Notes: generated by a model from the letters alone, not told the origin. Positions 31,101 to 45,690 are shown, counted from the stretch's first letter. The stretch: 64,000 nt of DNA from Himantopus leucocephalus (GCA_003993805.1 RSEF01000002.1:90762692-90826691); one strand, 5' to 3'. Numbers and translations are program-made.

Positions 31101-32481
31101 CTCCTCCACTCCTGTAACGTAAGCGCGTTCCCCGCAGCGCAGTTCCTAGTGGCAGCCGATGCAACGAGCATCCCACTTGTTCATCCGGGAAACGACCAGC
31201 CCAGCAGCGCTCACGCTTCGCCCATGTGACATCACCAGGCCGGACTGGAAATAATACAAACTACCAACCTCCCTCAGAAGACTGATGATACCGCGTCTCT
31301 GTGGCCTACAGATGAAGCTATTAACTCTACAGCGGCAGGAGTTCTGCCTATGCAAAAACTGTGGGAAGACAACGAGAGGCACAGAAGTCTTAAGTATTCA
31401 CCAGGCAGCCGTAAAACTTGCAGAAATTAAGAGTACAGATGGCAAAAAAAATAACTTCTTTAGAATTGTCTGAAGGTAAGTTTATGAGCAGATGTATAAA
31501 TAGAGCTGCAGATGTTGCAAACAAGCAAACACACAATTGTGTAAACAGGTAGATTTCCCACTAGCGGGGCACGAAGAAAACTGTAGCTTAATAGGGGTAG
31601 TAGGTTCATCCAGCAACTTATTGTAAATTGTCATAATTAAGGAGTGACAAATCATTTGCACTCACTGAAATTCTGGTCCAAAGTAATTTGAGCTTTCTCT
31701 TCCCCCCCTTCCACATGCTGAAGTGTAATTAAAAACCGAAACAAACCAACAAAAAATCTGAATTAAAAAAAATATCATCTACCTTTGGTTCCTTGAGCTT
31801 TGAAAACATCTAAGTTTTAAAAAAAAAAACCAAACAATCGTAATCCCAAACTGATTTGCTATTGTGCTGGAATTTTTGTTAATATTTCCTTGCCACTTTC
31901 ACAACTCAGGAGAACATGAATGGGGTTAGGCTGACAAGAATAAAGATATCAGCCTTGGTTTTACTTCTCTGTGCCTTCAAAATACCACAGATGTTTCAAA
32001 ATCCATTTGGGCTTGTTGACTTTCAGATTTCCAAGTTATTCACAAACAAACACAGATTTTGGTAGCAGAGAAATTCTAAACAAAACACACGAAGCGACAC
32101 CTTTCAAAAAACGTAGGTCTTTCCCAAACCATATCACGCTTCTGAAGAGACTTTATGGTCCTTGTAAGGCTATGACTTTACAAGTCAGCCTGCATTTTCA
32201 AATCTTACTGTAAGATTAAAAAACATCTAGTGGAGCATGTGCTGAGCAATCTGCAGCTCCAGTGCAGAATTTCATCCTCATTGCACCACACCAACTAAGG
32301 CTTCTGCTCCCCATTCCGCTCGCATGGATGCTGTGATCCCTCCGCCATCCTGCCTCACGACACCCCCAGCAGAGTACAGTGGTGCTGATGGAAACAGCTT
32401 TATGAGCCCTCATCCTTCCCCGACACCTCCGCTGTGTGTTCTGCGTCGACATCCATGTCCTTTTTGCAAACAAAAAAACGG

Positions 32482-32532
32482 GTGCGTGCGCACGCACACA
32501 CACACACACACAAACACTCACACACACACACA
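32482..32532. repeat. CA microsatellite with Z-DNA-prone palindrome
   Basis: A perfect 16-base palindrome, GTGCGTGCGCACGCAC (32482-32497), runs directly into a CA repeat that continues to 32532 with a short AAACACT interruption. Bases 32482-32512 alternate purine and pyrimidine without a break. Confidence 0.9.
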
Positions 32533-34318
32533 AGCAAAGCCTGCGGGAAGGGCTGTGAATCAGAGAAGAAACGCACCAAACCTCCCATTCCCTGGCACGC
32601 TCAGCTTCAAAGTTAGCACCAGCTCCGCTAGGGGAACTTTTTGCCACGCCAAGCCATATATGAATTTTATACAAGCAAGCTCCCAAACTTGCATGCATAT
32701 TTACACCTCTATGCATAAATGTTTGTGCAGGTAACGTCACTTAAAAGTTAGGAGGTCACCTTTTTCTTCCTTCAGTGACCTCTTGTACTCTTTGCCACAA
32801 GCAGTAGGTGCAGACATGGAGAAACCAGATTGCTATCCATTTATAACTCCTTCCCCGACCTTAATCAAAAGATAGCATATTAGTAACCTCTCTAAGACCA
32901 TCAACTCGTAAAATGACCTTTGAGAGCGTGTGCAATTACTTACATTTGCAACTGCTTCCACTGAGCAGCAGCGACCTGACAACATCTGCCCCTTACCTCG
33001 CCAGACCTCTCCACGCATCGCGGCGGCGTGGGCAAACAGCTGCATTTACAGTTGTGTGCTCACAATATTGGAACCACCACTGAAGCCCAACTAAGAACCA
33101 ATGTCCTCACACATCCAAATAAACAGGCTGCAGTTCCACAGCCCACCTGTGTCGGTAACTTCACTCGCGCATCCCGAGCTGGCATCCCTTCCCACTCAGG
33201 TTTCCAAGGCTGGCTAACAAAAAGCAGGAAAGGAACCGATGTTTCATTACTGGAAGGTATCAGCACAAGGACTAAAGGTCAAACGGGGTTAAAAAGAAAG
33301 CTAAAAGCCAAAGTCTTTTCAGAACATTTCTGTAAATGTCACCGTTCAGCATTCCCTTTTTACCAAGGCCGCCAGCCATGTTCCAACGTCACAGGGAGCC
33401 CTACAGTTTTATCCTCTCACTACATGCTTAACACAATAAGGTATTTTAGGCTTGCTTTACAGCCATTAATATGACACCGCTATGCAAAGACAAAGAAATG
33501 CAACTCGTCAGGAGAGCGTGTGGGACAAGCCTTTAAAACTTTGGTAGGCAGACCTACAGAGAACACGTGCAGAAGCATCACTGTTTTGGCCACCCCTTGG
33601 AATTAATTTCTCTGGAAAAGGAAGGATTTCACAATCCCTGTGCAAAAAGGTCACACCAACTAGCTGCTGTTAAAAGTACCTTCTTCCTCTCAAAATAGAA
33701 AATCGCCACCCTGAAGCCGAATGCAACCCTTGAGGGTGAGATGGAAAAAGGGAGGATGATACGATGCTTTCTGCCATGCTTTGAAAAATCACTGATGATC
33801 TACACATTACTGCCTAAAGAGAACAAGGGGAAAGACTTTGCTTTATTCCAGAAAGCATAATTCTGCTCCTTTATTTATTTGTTTCTTTTTCCAGAAGTTC
33901 AAGACTGTGGAAAGACATTATGAATCGAAGTTTCCAAGAACACAGAAATACCACAGAGACCACAGGTGGCAACTTATTTACAGGCTACACAAATACATTT
34001 TCTTTTTCTCCATCCTGAGGGGGCTCGAGCTGCCAGAACCCTGAACTGGATTTCGTACTCCCCTCAACACATTCAGCTCAAAAATCTCTGGTGTGTTCAG
34101 AAATGGGTTTTGAACCAGCCCTGTGCCTAACAGTCATTTGCAAGCAAATTCTTAGAGCCTGCTCGCGGATCTCAGCCACAGTAAAACACTAAAGGGAAAA
34201 AGGCAAGGTAAGCAACCAGGGAACTGGCCCCAACCCGAAAACTTGACAGTGCACTGTAATAAGTTGCATTTTCAATGATAATGACCTTGCACAGTGGTGC
34301 TAAAAAGGCCCTATTCTG

Positions 34319-34356
34319 AAAGGATTTCCCTAAACATAAAGGATTTCCCTAAACAT
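34319..34356. repeat. 19-base exact tandem duplication
   Basis: AAAGGATTTCCCTAAACAT occurs twice head to tail (34319-34337 and 34338-34356), followed by a partial AAAGCATTTC. No N separates the copies, so this is probably a real local duplication. Confidence 0.85.
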
Positions 34357-34737
34357 AAAGCATTTCAAGTCCGTTGTTTAGGTATCACTGTAACTCAGAC
34401 TGCAAGCCACGCTCTTATTAAAGAGAAGGCCCATAGTCATTCTCAGAAAGCAAACACTACGCAACCTCGGCAGCACAGTTTAAATGGTTAAAAAGGAAAC
34501 GAGAAATGACTGTTAGGAAAAAGGTATCATCACAGACTGATTACCAGGAATAGCAGTCAGCCCACAAAACCCTGCTCCATCCCTGCAAGGTAGAAGTTTC
34601 ACAGTCAACAGTTAAATAAGGAAACAAATGTAATGCTGGAAATTCTCATAAAATCCACATCACCACCGAGTAGCATCCTTTCAAGTAGCACTTTTTACTG
34701 TAAATACCAAAGGAATTAATAAAGATCAGCCCCCTCA

Positions 34738-35720
<983 letters not shown>

Positions 35721-35769
35721 CTAGGAAGAGAAGGATTAGGAACACTTCAGCTTCTGCACTTTTTCTGCC

Positions 35770-35792
35770 ACCCCCCACCCCCCCCTTCCCCC
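35770..35792 (-). other. G-quadruplex motif upstream of VWC2 exon acceptor
   Basis: The minus strand reads as runs of five, eight and six G separated by AA and T, enough for a four-tract quadruplex. It lies about 50-70 bases upstream of the acceptor at 35721-35722, on the VWC2 sense strand. Confidence 0.5.
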
Positions 35793-36025
35793 GGCCTCCA
35801 CCGCTGCAACATCTCAAACAATATGCAACCTGTCTCAGTAGTTTATGCAAAAGGCAAACAGCAGCCCGGCGCTGCATCCCTCCTCCTCCTCCCCCGTTCT
35901 GCCAAGTCTTATAAATAGCAGGGCTCTGGACACAGACCGGGAGTCTTCGGCTTGGTGGGAGCACCACGGAGAACTGCGGGGAGTTGGGATTTGCAAAGGC
36001 AGGTGCATGCAAAAACCAGAACATT

Positions 36026-36043
36026 GGGGGGTGGGGGGGAGGG
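36026..36043 (+). other. G-quadruplex motif, plus strand
   Basis: Runs of six, seven and three G are separated by single T and A bases, enough for four tracts. It lies on the strand opposite the motif at 35770-35792. Confidence 0.45.
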
Positions 36044-36274
36044 CTGTTTTTCCTTCCAGATGACAACACGTGAAGAGGATGGGCGCTGAATTAAATGGAG
36101 CTTCCCCCAAAACCCAGCAGAGCCCGGGCACAGGAATCAGCCAACTGAGCCCTATTCGCTGACTGCACCCACCGCCGTTTCCATTAACCTCTTATTCAGT
36201 CTCAAGTGCGCTGTTGCTGTTTGTTTGGTGGTTTGGTTTTATTTTTTTTCGGTGTTTTAATTTGTGGGTTGTTT

Positions 36275-36374
36275 NNNNNNNNNNNNNNNNNNNNNNNNNN
36301 NNNNNNNNNNNNNNNNNNNNNNNNNNNNNNNNNNNNNNNNNNNNNNNNNNNNNNNNNNNNNNNNNNNNNNNNNN
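36275..36374. other. Assembly gap, 100 N
   Basis: Round-sized gap that follows a T-rich low-complexity run. It may hide part of the VWC2 5' region. Confidence 0.99.
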
Positions 36375-37928
36375 TGAGGAAAAAATAATTGTCTATTCAA
36401 AGAGCAGTATTTTGTGCTTGTAATTACGGGACACGAGAGTGATTATAAATGGATTTTGATGCACCTATTTTCACCACAATTTCAGTAGCCTGGGGAAATT
36501 GGATGTTAATCATGGCTCACAATGTTATTTGATATTTATGGCTTTTTGCTTTAAAAGAGGTGACAAAATGGTTTTCATGTACATACACTTGGGCGTGCAC
36601 AAAATAACACAAAATTGTTAAAGAGACAATCTTTCCTATAAACATAGTCTTAATACTATACCTTGTTCTTCCCTTTTGCAAAGCCAAAGGATGCACTACT
36701 AACATTTTTAGTTTTTACATTGTCATTGTGTGGGAAAACGGAACAAAATATTTCATAAGGTTGTGTTTAGCTCTGTTCAAATGGAATCTGAACTACAGAT
36801 CAGTATTAACTTTTCCATTTATTATTTATAATTATATTATTGTTTTATTGATAACTTTTAAGTTTCTCTGGATATATTTGTGTTTACAGTAAATTTCTTC
36901 AATAAAGGCAACATCAAGTATCACAAGGTTTATGAAAAAAAAGTTTCTGTATTGTTCCACTTTTTAAGTGAATAGATCTCATCTTTTCACTGCTTTTTAA
37001 TATTACTGGAGGAAAAACAAACCAACCCCCCAAAACCAAAACCCCAGCTTTGCAGTCTCTTCAGTTCTCACAGGATACTTTTATTGTATTAAACATTGAC
37101 CTAAACTTAATGAATAAATAGAATTGAACAAAAAAAAATTCTTCTGTACCCTACAGGAAGATAAGGAAAAATAAAAGCTATTATTGTCAAAACTGATTTA
37201 GCCCTGTAACTCACACCAATATTTAGTTCCATTTTCTAATTTTCTTTAAAACTTCCATAACAGGAATTTTACTGTTTAGTATTTGTTTTTGTTTAAATTA
37301 CTTGGAAAACAGCATAGATTGTTTTCTGAACAATGTATATATACGAAATAAAAAAGTTTTAAAATACATTGTTTTTATTCAAATACTCATGTTGACTTTA
37401 TTAATGTAAAAACTTTTATTGTATGGTTGGTAATTATAAACTATTGTCCCTCACAAAAACAAGCCCTTAAAAAATAATTTAAAATTTAAAAATCTTCTAC
37501 ACTTTTTGCGTCACCAAACATGTGAAATGCTTTATATCATAACTGAACCATTTTTTTCCTTTTTGTTGGAGAAGCTGATGAAATATATGTTGAAATTAAG
37601 TTTGCCATGTCAAGAATTCAAAAGTTAAGGAACTCACAGTACGTGTGCAAAAGCTTGCGTTCCATTCATGGCTTACAAAATTAGGGTATAACCACCAGAC
37701 ATCTGATCCTGTAATATAACTGTTTGCAGACTGAGAGAACCATCATTCCTCTTAGGGGATATTCTCCAAAACTTACTGAGCATAAGGCCCTAGATACAAA
37801 ACTTTCAGTGTTATGCTTTTCAGAATACATCTTCGAACTTTTCCTATTCTTTGCCCTCCCTTTCTCTTATTGTTACTATTCAGTTTGTAAAAAAAAAGCA
37901 GCTTTTGCAATGACACTTCATGCATAAT

Positions 37929-38025
37929 GCACACACCTCTTATCCTGCTGCCCTCCTTACTTTTCGAACCAGCCGGCNCACACCTTTTATCCTGCTGCCC
38001 TCCTTACTTTTCGAACCAGCCGGCT
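37929..38025. repeat. Duplication at contig join (N at 37978)
   Basis: About 47 bases including CCTCCTTACTTTTCGAACCA are present on both sides of a single N with one small difference. Probable unmerged contig overlap. Confidence 0.85.
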
Positions 38026-40529
38026 AAGTTCAACCACACTTGACAAAGGAACTGAATCCTTAAAGCTTCAGGAAAAGCGGAAGATTGGTGCAGAAGAGCA
38101 ACCTTATATTGGTCGTCGCTGAAGATGTGCTGTGACCTCATCCCTCGTTACACAGCCGCGACTCCATATGAGCCAGTACCCGTATAAATGCCCAGGCTAT
38201 GCTGGACACGTAGAGCTTACACCTTCTTGGATGCTGCAGTTAACCGATTTAAAGACACCAATCTATAAGAAAATTCTGTTAATTCTGGTGTTCGCATCCT
38301 TATGCTTTCTCCTGTCATTACTACATTCCCTACATTACTGTAGAAGTCCCTGTGTCCCTTAGCAGGTGCTGCTGGTACGGTACCAGGTAAGCAATGGATT
38401 ATTTTGTTGCTCTTTTTAAATTAAAGGCCCAGTGAGGCCTTTAAATTAATTCATATACGTTTGATAATGTCATCGTTTTAAAAACTGGGCAAATTATGAT
38501 TTGTAACATATTGAAAGTTTCCTGAATTGCAGATTCCCAAGTGTTCTGTCTTTAGATCTAATTATTAGAGATGATTACATTCAGGACCTTTTGCAATCGC
38601 AGAAGCTGGCGGTACAGACTTTCCTCTAACAAAAAAAGTTACATGGCTCAGAAATCATGATTTAGGCTACAAGCTGTCAGAGCAGAGGGAAAAAAAGTCA
38701 GAATAAACAATCTTTGGGCTAGAACTTGAGTCAGGAAACAGACAAAAAAAAAAGAATTATATTTCTGTGTTTGCATAAAGGACCCTGACACCCCAGATGC
38801 AACTGGATCCCCCATGTGTAGGCACTGGAGAAGCGCTTGATGAGTTGCCTGATATCCCTAAAATTGCACATCCTCTAGTGACCAGGAAAGAAGGGAAAGG
38901 AGAGCAGGAACGAGTGGCCTGAAGTTATACAGCAGGAGCAGGTCAGTAACTGAGCTGAGAAGGTAATGTAAAGCTCCTGGCTCTCTCCCATCTTCCCTCT
39001 TCAATGCTGCATTTACATTGACTTTATTCCGTAGTAAGATGTTGAGTGCGTAGCTGAATAGCTGCTATACTGCATCCCTTATATGTGTACAAAAATTTAG
39101 GTGCTCATTTGTGCAAAAACTTGATGCCTTGTTCGGTTGCTACCACCAGGCCTTGACGTGGTGATGTGCTTAGGACCACTGTAGCAAGCAGGGTGCTCAA
39201 GCACCATGGTGCAAGGTCTAAAAGGAAAGAAATAGAGGTGTTCTGTAATTGTGATGATGAATGCAAGCTGGTCACGCTGTTTGAGTTTACTCTTTGTTGG
39301 AAGAAGATAACAGGGAAGAACAACACAGTGTCCCTGGCTACCCACAGTCCTGCTTGAGAGTTATTACAGGCAGAGCATGGTAAACAATTGACTTTTTGGA
39401 TTAGGTGCTTACAGGATCGATGAAGAAGGCTCACAAAAGCTCCCCTGTGACCCTAGTGACCAGTAACTCACAGACCAAATACCACAAAGAGCTACGAGTT
39501 CCCTCCCTCCCTCCTCTGCCTGAGGACATTTAACCCCTTAGTCCTGCCTTCCTGTTAAAATACCCTAACTACCAGGCTACTAGTGATTAAATTCTCACTT
39601 GACACTGTTCAGCTTTATACACACGAACATTTTGTGGCAGCGGCGGCCAGGACTCGGTCGCCACCGCTGTCAATGCAGGAAGAAGTAGACAAACCTCATC
39701 TAACACTGGTCTACAGCTCAGCACAGAGCTTAGAAACAAATTGGATTCAAGTCATGTTTTCTTCTAATATTTCTGTGAAATATAACACTAACCAGAAAAT
39801 ATTCCATAAACATGACCCCAATAAATTTTCATGTGAATAGGGGCTTGTGCTCTAAGGTGTCAGTCCCTACTTCTGCAAGTCCTATTGAACTTGTTTTTAG
39901 GACAGAGGTCATAGACCAAGAACTGCCAAAAAACTCTGGCTAAAAAAATAAAGAGTTGCATCTTGCTCTAGGGGTAAAATGGTTGTTGGAGACATAAAAG
40001 GATGTTAAACCGAATCAGCCATAAATTGGTTTGCCTGAACCAACCAGCCCTTACTTGGTAATCCTGACAGGGTGTGAAACTCTTGCCTTCAAAGGTTTTC
40101 AAAATACATCCTTTCTTCCCCCATTATTAAAATTAATGCAGTTTTAACATGATTACTGACTCCTAAAGCAGATTCAGGCTGCTGAACCAGTGTGGTAATT
40201 TCATACAGAGCTATACCTCAGCTTCTGCCTAAGAAAAGCAGCGGCAGTAGAGAAGAAGAAAAGGAAGATCAATGCATCTGGTACCTTCAAGATGCAGGAA
40301 GCCTTTCCACAGTCCTAGCTAGCCAAACAAGTAATTACAATAATAAGGAACCAGTTTGTTGAAGGATCTCAGCCTACTGGGCACTGAATTGCTCTGAAAA
40401 ATGTGGCAATCAGTATCACAGTGGAAACAAATGAGAGTCCAGGACTTCTGAAAATTTAGCCCTTAGCATGCTCTAAAAACACTGCCCAGTTCTTTTACTT
40501 GCTTAGTTGTATGGCCTTGGGGGTTACAG

Positions 40530-40552
40530 CTGTTTTACCTCAAACCAGGACA
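40530..40552 (-). mobile_element. LTR end fragment, minus orientation
   Basis: This is the third copy of the 23-base motif starting TGTCCTGGTTTGAGGTAAAA on the minus strand, identical to 11040-11062. Sequence beyond it is unrelated. It may be a truncated LTR or a conserved short remnant. Confidence 0.4.
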
Positions 40553-42599
40553 GTTCCCAATCACAGTTCAGCCCCCATCACTGTTTTCTCCAAAACAGCT
40601 ATCGGCTGAGGAGGTAATCTAAGTGTTGACACTGAAATGAGCTTTGTTCCACTAGCTGTTTGATTTCTGAAACTTAGGCAATTACAATTCTTTTTTCTTT
40701 ATGTCATCTTTTGTCTTCTTTTTATTACAAGCCTCCACTTAAATTTCTTTTTCCTGACAGATTCAAGAACAGGTGTTTATTTGCACATTCACAATTTTCA
40801 TGGACTATTAGGATGAATTCTAGAACTTTTTTTCAAGAAATTAGTTTTTGTTTTACACCAGTGACTCCTATATAAAGATCATTCAAAGCACTTGGAACCT
40901 AAGTTATTCCCTAGTGCTAAAGCTATCATACCATTCACTCTTTAATGCCTGATATTCTTTTGGAGTTTCACTTTCCTCCTGTATCTGTTGGAAATCAATC
41001 CCTTCCAATTGTGGGTTTGGTTTGTTTTTTTAATTAAGGAGACTAACAATCGATATGATTTGTAGCCACAATAGTAGATGCCCTTGCCACTACTCCATCA
41101 AACGCTGGCTGGGGCCTTTGGAGAGATCCTTACATAGCAGCTTGCAACCACCCTAAGCAGTCACATTTCTCTCTGTAAATTAGATTTCTTTAAAAAGTCT
41201 CATTTTATCCTGAGGCGGAATTTCTGTTCCAGTAAATTCTGATCTACAGAGACATCTACTTCCCATTGAAGTTGATCAGAGCTGCAGGTGACCAGTGCTT
41301 CTATAGCTCAGACCCCTAGGCTGGATTTCTCCCAGAGTACGAATATGTTATTAATATGAGCTAGCTATCTTCGGCTAAAAGCCTGGTGAAAAACACTTTT
41401 GTGCTTTTCACAGAAGTGAGATGGTTGATTACGGCACAGACTCCCAACTCTCCTTCTCAAAGGTTTTTGCCTGGAGTTGGTTTTAAAACACTTTTTTTTC
41501 TAGTGAAGCCTTAAGTAAGGAATAAACATGTAAGAACAGGCTCTCAGCACTTTTCTACTTTCTCAATTAAACAGAATTGGATGAGATAAAGGGAAAAAAC
41601 CCCGAACATCCTCCTTCCTTCTCCAATGCTTTTTTCTCAGTTGGGATTAATTTTTCTTTAGAAAAATAGAGGTTATAACTGCTTTTGGAAAAAGAAAATA
41701 TCAAGCACACCTGAGGTTTTAAACAAACAGTTCCTGCTGTTAAACAAATCCGTGGTGAATTGTAGATGGAAGAAAAATCCCTGAAGCAGAGGCAAAAATC
41801 CAGTAGTAGTTCACCGGGTCTGTATCTAGGCTTTTGCTTTAGTACTAATGGGATTTCTTTGATAGGTTGACTCAGGCTTTTGATAGAAGCAAGATTTAAT
41901 GAGAATATGTTCACAGCTTCCTTTGCTGCCTCAGTTCATATGTTTGGTTTCCAGGTTTGGTGTTATACGTTGCTTTTTAGAGTCTGCATTGCACAGATCA
42001 CAACTGTAATTTAATTTCTCTGCTCTTTTGTGCTGCGGTGCTCGGATTACACAAGGAAAAGCTACTCTGTTTTGATGTGTACCTGACAGAGATTAATTTG
42101 CCAGGAAGTTGGGTTCAAATTAGAGAATAACATCTTGCCCTTATTCTTAACAACTCAAGATCGCCAAACACACCACGAGGTAAAAGAAGCTGCATGGATA
42201 GATATGTTACTCTTTCTACTTGCCAGTTGGCAGCTGGACAATCAAGGGCTCTTGAATTATTAGAAATGTTTTATTATTTGGTTGTTGAGTTATGGCAAAT
42301 GGGTCCCACAACCCTTCTTCATCTTAAACAGAGGTTTCAGTAGGTGATTCAGGAAGAAATCTGCTTTAGATGATCCATTAAGTTCATGTCTAGAGGAGAG
42401 AAATTTAGTGTTGTGCTGGTGTGAGGAGCCCTCAGTCCACAGGGTTAATTGATACAATTGCTGGAAAGGGCCGTCAAAGCCAAACAGTCAATTATATCAA
42501 GGCTGTAGGAGCTTGATGACAAGCCTTAGGTCAAATCTCTCAGCACAGACATACGCAATATTTTGTCAGCTGCATCAGGGAGAGAAAGAAGTAGTAATA

Positions 42600-42700
42600 C
42601 AGGCAAAGCTGGAGTGCTGTGTCCAATTTGGTGGGGCATCACAACATGGATTTTTCAAACTCAGAATAGAACTAACATAAAGAAATAATGATTTTAGCTC
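42600..42700 (+). mobile_element. Degraded CR1-like LINE fragment
   Basis: GCTGGAGTGCTGTGTCCAAT followed by TTGGTGGGGCATCACAACAT resembles the conserved CR1 reverse-transcriptase segment that reads LEYCVQFW. It is short, frameshifted and old. Confidence 0.55.
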
Positions 42701-44179
42701 CAGTCACCTAAGAAGAATTTGGAAAATAGACCTGAAAATGTCATCTCAGAATTGCATACTTTCAACATTAAAACAAAACAAACCCCCACAAACCCCACAA
42801 AAAAAAACCAAAACAAAAAATCCTTTTCCTTCCTCCGATGTTTTCCCTCCCCCACACAACAAAACCGTACTGGAATGAAAAATAAAAGATGTCTCAACTC
42901 TGCCTGGAGGATTGCTCTGGCAATGCGGCAAGCGGCCTGCCTGGGAGAAAGGCAGGGATGCGAGACGGTGGCAGAGGGCCCGCGGGCAGGTTTCGCGGGG
43001 AGGGTTGGGCTGGAACTTCAGCATCGTCACACCGTGTTTGCAAAAGCCTTTGATTTTTGACAGGTATGTAAATTCATAGAAAAGTATGGTTAGAAAGTTT
43101 ACTGAACTAGCCCAATCTTCTGGTTTACTGTCTCTGTTTAGAGTTTTATTTGAGATCATCACGCCATGAAAGGAAGAATATGAAAGGATGTGTTCAAGAG
43201 GGAGAATACATCTGAGAGAGACTTCTGCAGTGTTTCTGGATCACTGACATATAATAAGTAAAATGATTTCCCATTCTTTTTAAGAAGTAGAAAGTTGGAT
43301 TGTGGTCAAATTGAATAATTCATATTAAATTGTATTTGGTAGTGAAGGGCTAAATGACATCCCAGAAAAAAAAAAAAAAGCCACAGTTCAGTAACAGTCT
43401 CAGTGCTGCATCTTCATATTGTCCAGTTCCGCATCTATGCTTTATAGACCTCAACGTGTCCCTCCAAATCAAGGATTATTTACATAATTGTGGAGAAAGA
43501 AATACATGCATCAAAGATCACCCAATGGGACCGACTCACTAGCAACTTGTAAGGACGGTAAAGCATAAACATCAATATTTTCTGCATCCTATGCAATTGT
43601 CCTAACCACCGAGTAACAGTTATTCTACTGCCACCCAAATACCTCCTGCAGAAAATCCCAGTGAAGCAGCGACACTTCCATGGCTGCATTCAGTCTGACT
43701 CAATCAATCAGGACTGTTTGAGAGAAACTTCTCATTAAAAAGTCTCCTTTCAGCAGAGTACAGAACTCTGTTGCAAGGTTTTCATTTACAGGAGAAAAGA
43801 ATCACTTCTGTTTCTTGCTTTTACTTCTAGCTCAAGATAGACTGACTAGACCTTTTCTCCTCCACTGGTCTTCTTTTGGTGTCTGGGCTTAGTTACAATA
43901 CTGGTTTATTTTCAGCTGCTTCAACAGATTTACTCCTGTGTGCACGTAAAGTACAGTAAGAATAGAATGAATCTTCCCATCTTCCCCCTTTTCTGCCATA
44001 CACCCTTCTCCTCCACGGTATCCAAAATGTAAGTACAACCCAAGTCTGCATGTATGTGTCAATGCATGCGTGTTCTTGGTACTGACCGTAACAGGATGAC
44101 CCAGCATATTCTATTCCTTCATTCCTCTCACTGGAAAATAAAATATTTTAGTTTTGCAAAGGAAATAGAAACCTAGAAA
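42701..44179. other. Intergenic DNA, no gene seen
   Basis: Unique sequence with A-rich runs at 42773-42822 and 43364-43380. The open frame at 42746-43162 on the minus strand has no domain. Confidence 0.45.
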
Positions 44180-45690
44180 TCTCTTTGAAACCAACTACAT
44201 GAGGAGCACTTGGAGGAAACAAGGCCATAACAGAGAAGCTAAATGAATTTTTCATATCTGTTCACTGTGGGAGAATCTTTCTTTACAGGGGTGCATCAAA
44301 GGTTGTATCTCAAACTGAAGGTTTCAGAACAAAGTTGATACAAAGAACAGCAACCATTTCTCAGGATTCAGCCCAGAGTTCTAGCCTAACACCGAGCCAT
44401 AACAAAACCATGCAATTTCTAACATCAGCCTTGGTATCGGAAGAATGTAATGTGAACTTCCTTAACGGTTTCATGGGGTTCCAGAGATAGCAGGAAAACC
44501 TGACATAGTGTGAAAATCTGTAGAAGAAAATCTGACTTACATACTGGCTAAAACGATAGCAAAGAATAAAAACAGTAGGCATATAAGCAAAATAATATAC
44601 TATGGAGAGTCAAGCAGGACATTTATGCCTCGCAAGTCTGTTGGCATTCTTTGAGGGAAGCATGAAGTGTGTAGAGGAACGTGATCCAGCTGATAACGTT
44701 AATCTGGAGGGGAGAAAGCTTTCAAAAGTCTTTCCCAAAAGACTTTCGCTAAGATGGGTAAAGGAAACGCATTGTCATGAACTAATCATGGACTAAAACA
44801 TAGGCAAAAAGGGCAGGAATAAAGCATTATTTTTCACAATGGCAGGAAATAGGCATCTGTGCTGGCACCTATTCAATCTACTGCATTCATAAATGATCTA
44901 GAAAAGGGATTGGATAGGAAGAAAGCAGTCTGAGGGGTAAAAACAAGCTGACTGAGAGCTACTGCAGAGGATGTCTTATACTGAAAAAAATCACCAATAA
45001 AATGGCAGATGAAATTCTGCATCAGTAAAGCAAAGTAAAGCATGAGGCAGGAAAAAAAAAAAAGAATTCCAGCTAGTCCATAATGGTGAACTGTAAAGTA
45101 GCTACTACCACTCAGGAAAGAGATTTTGGAGTTATAATAGATAGCTCTAAGAAAATACCAGCTTGATGCTAATCAAAAAAGGACTAGGATGTTAGGCATT
45201 ATTTTGAACAGTGTGGAGAACTGTTATACCTGTAGTTTTGATTCCCATCATCTCGTAATGAATAGAGGTGGCTGAGGAAAGGAACAGAAAAATGTGACAA
45301 GCACAAAGAAAGAACTCAACCAGCAAGGAANATGGAGAACTGTTATACGTGTAGTTTTGATTCCCATCATCTCCTAATGAATAGAGGTGGCTGAGGAAAG
45401 GAACGGAAAAATGTGACAAGCACAAAGAAAGAACTCAACCAGCAAGGAAAGAATGCATATACCAAGACTCCTCAGCCTATAAAAGAGATGACTGTATGAA
45501 AACCTGATAGTCAGGAGTGACAAAAAGAAGGTGAATAAGGAATGATGATTCACCCTTTTTCATAATATCAGAACTAGAAGAAAGCAAATAAAGACATATT
45601 TTGACCATACATTCCATATTGAACTGTGAAACTACTTGCCAAAAGATCTTGTGGATGGGAATGTGTTCAGGAAACAAACTCCCTTCAATC
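44180..45690 (+). mobile_element. Ancient CR1-group LINE, about 1.5 kb, non-functional
   Basis: The sequence follows the older CR1 group shared by birds and turtles in the correct order. It has an AAGCTAAATGAATTTTTCAT start segment, GCATTCTTTGAGGGAAGCAT (FFE region, 44648), TCATAAATGATCTAGAAAAG (FINDLEK region, 44888), AAAATGGCAGATGAAATTCT (KWQMKF region, 44999), ACCACTCAGGAAAGAGATTT near 45108, and a 3' segment with TAAAAGAGATGACTG and GTGAATAAGGAATGATGATT. Stops and indels are abundant. The contig join at 45331 falls inside it. Confidence 0.82.
45214..45449. repeat. Duplication at contig join (N at 45331) inside LINE
   Basis: About 117 bases (45214-45330) recur at 45333-45449 with three visible substitutions, separated by a single N. 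Best read as two alleles concatenated in assembly. Confidence 0.85.

Larger units (their letters stand above)
35721..36274. promoter_or_regulatory. VWC2: VWC2 upstream region (5' intron or promoter)
   Basis: This GC-richer DNA lies immediately upstream of the first coding exon. It contains C/G homopolymer runs (35770-35792 and 36026-36043) and a TATAAATAG element on the plus strand near 35910. I could not place the non-coding first exon or the start site. Promoter function is inferred from position and composition. Confidence 0.4.
36375..42590. other. AT-rich non-coding DNA, 5' flank of VWC2
   Basis: I saw no gene. The sequence is strongly AT-rich at 36375-37900, has a contig join at 37978, and carries an LTR end at 40530-40552. 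Short open frames have no domains or splice-supported structure. Confidence 0.5.

Noticed and set aside
32216..32740. A 174-codon minus-strand frame across the CA repeat
   Set aside because: It is opened by the dinucleotide repeat (CVCVCV-type translation) and is not a protein-coding signal.
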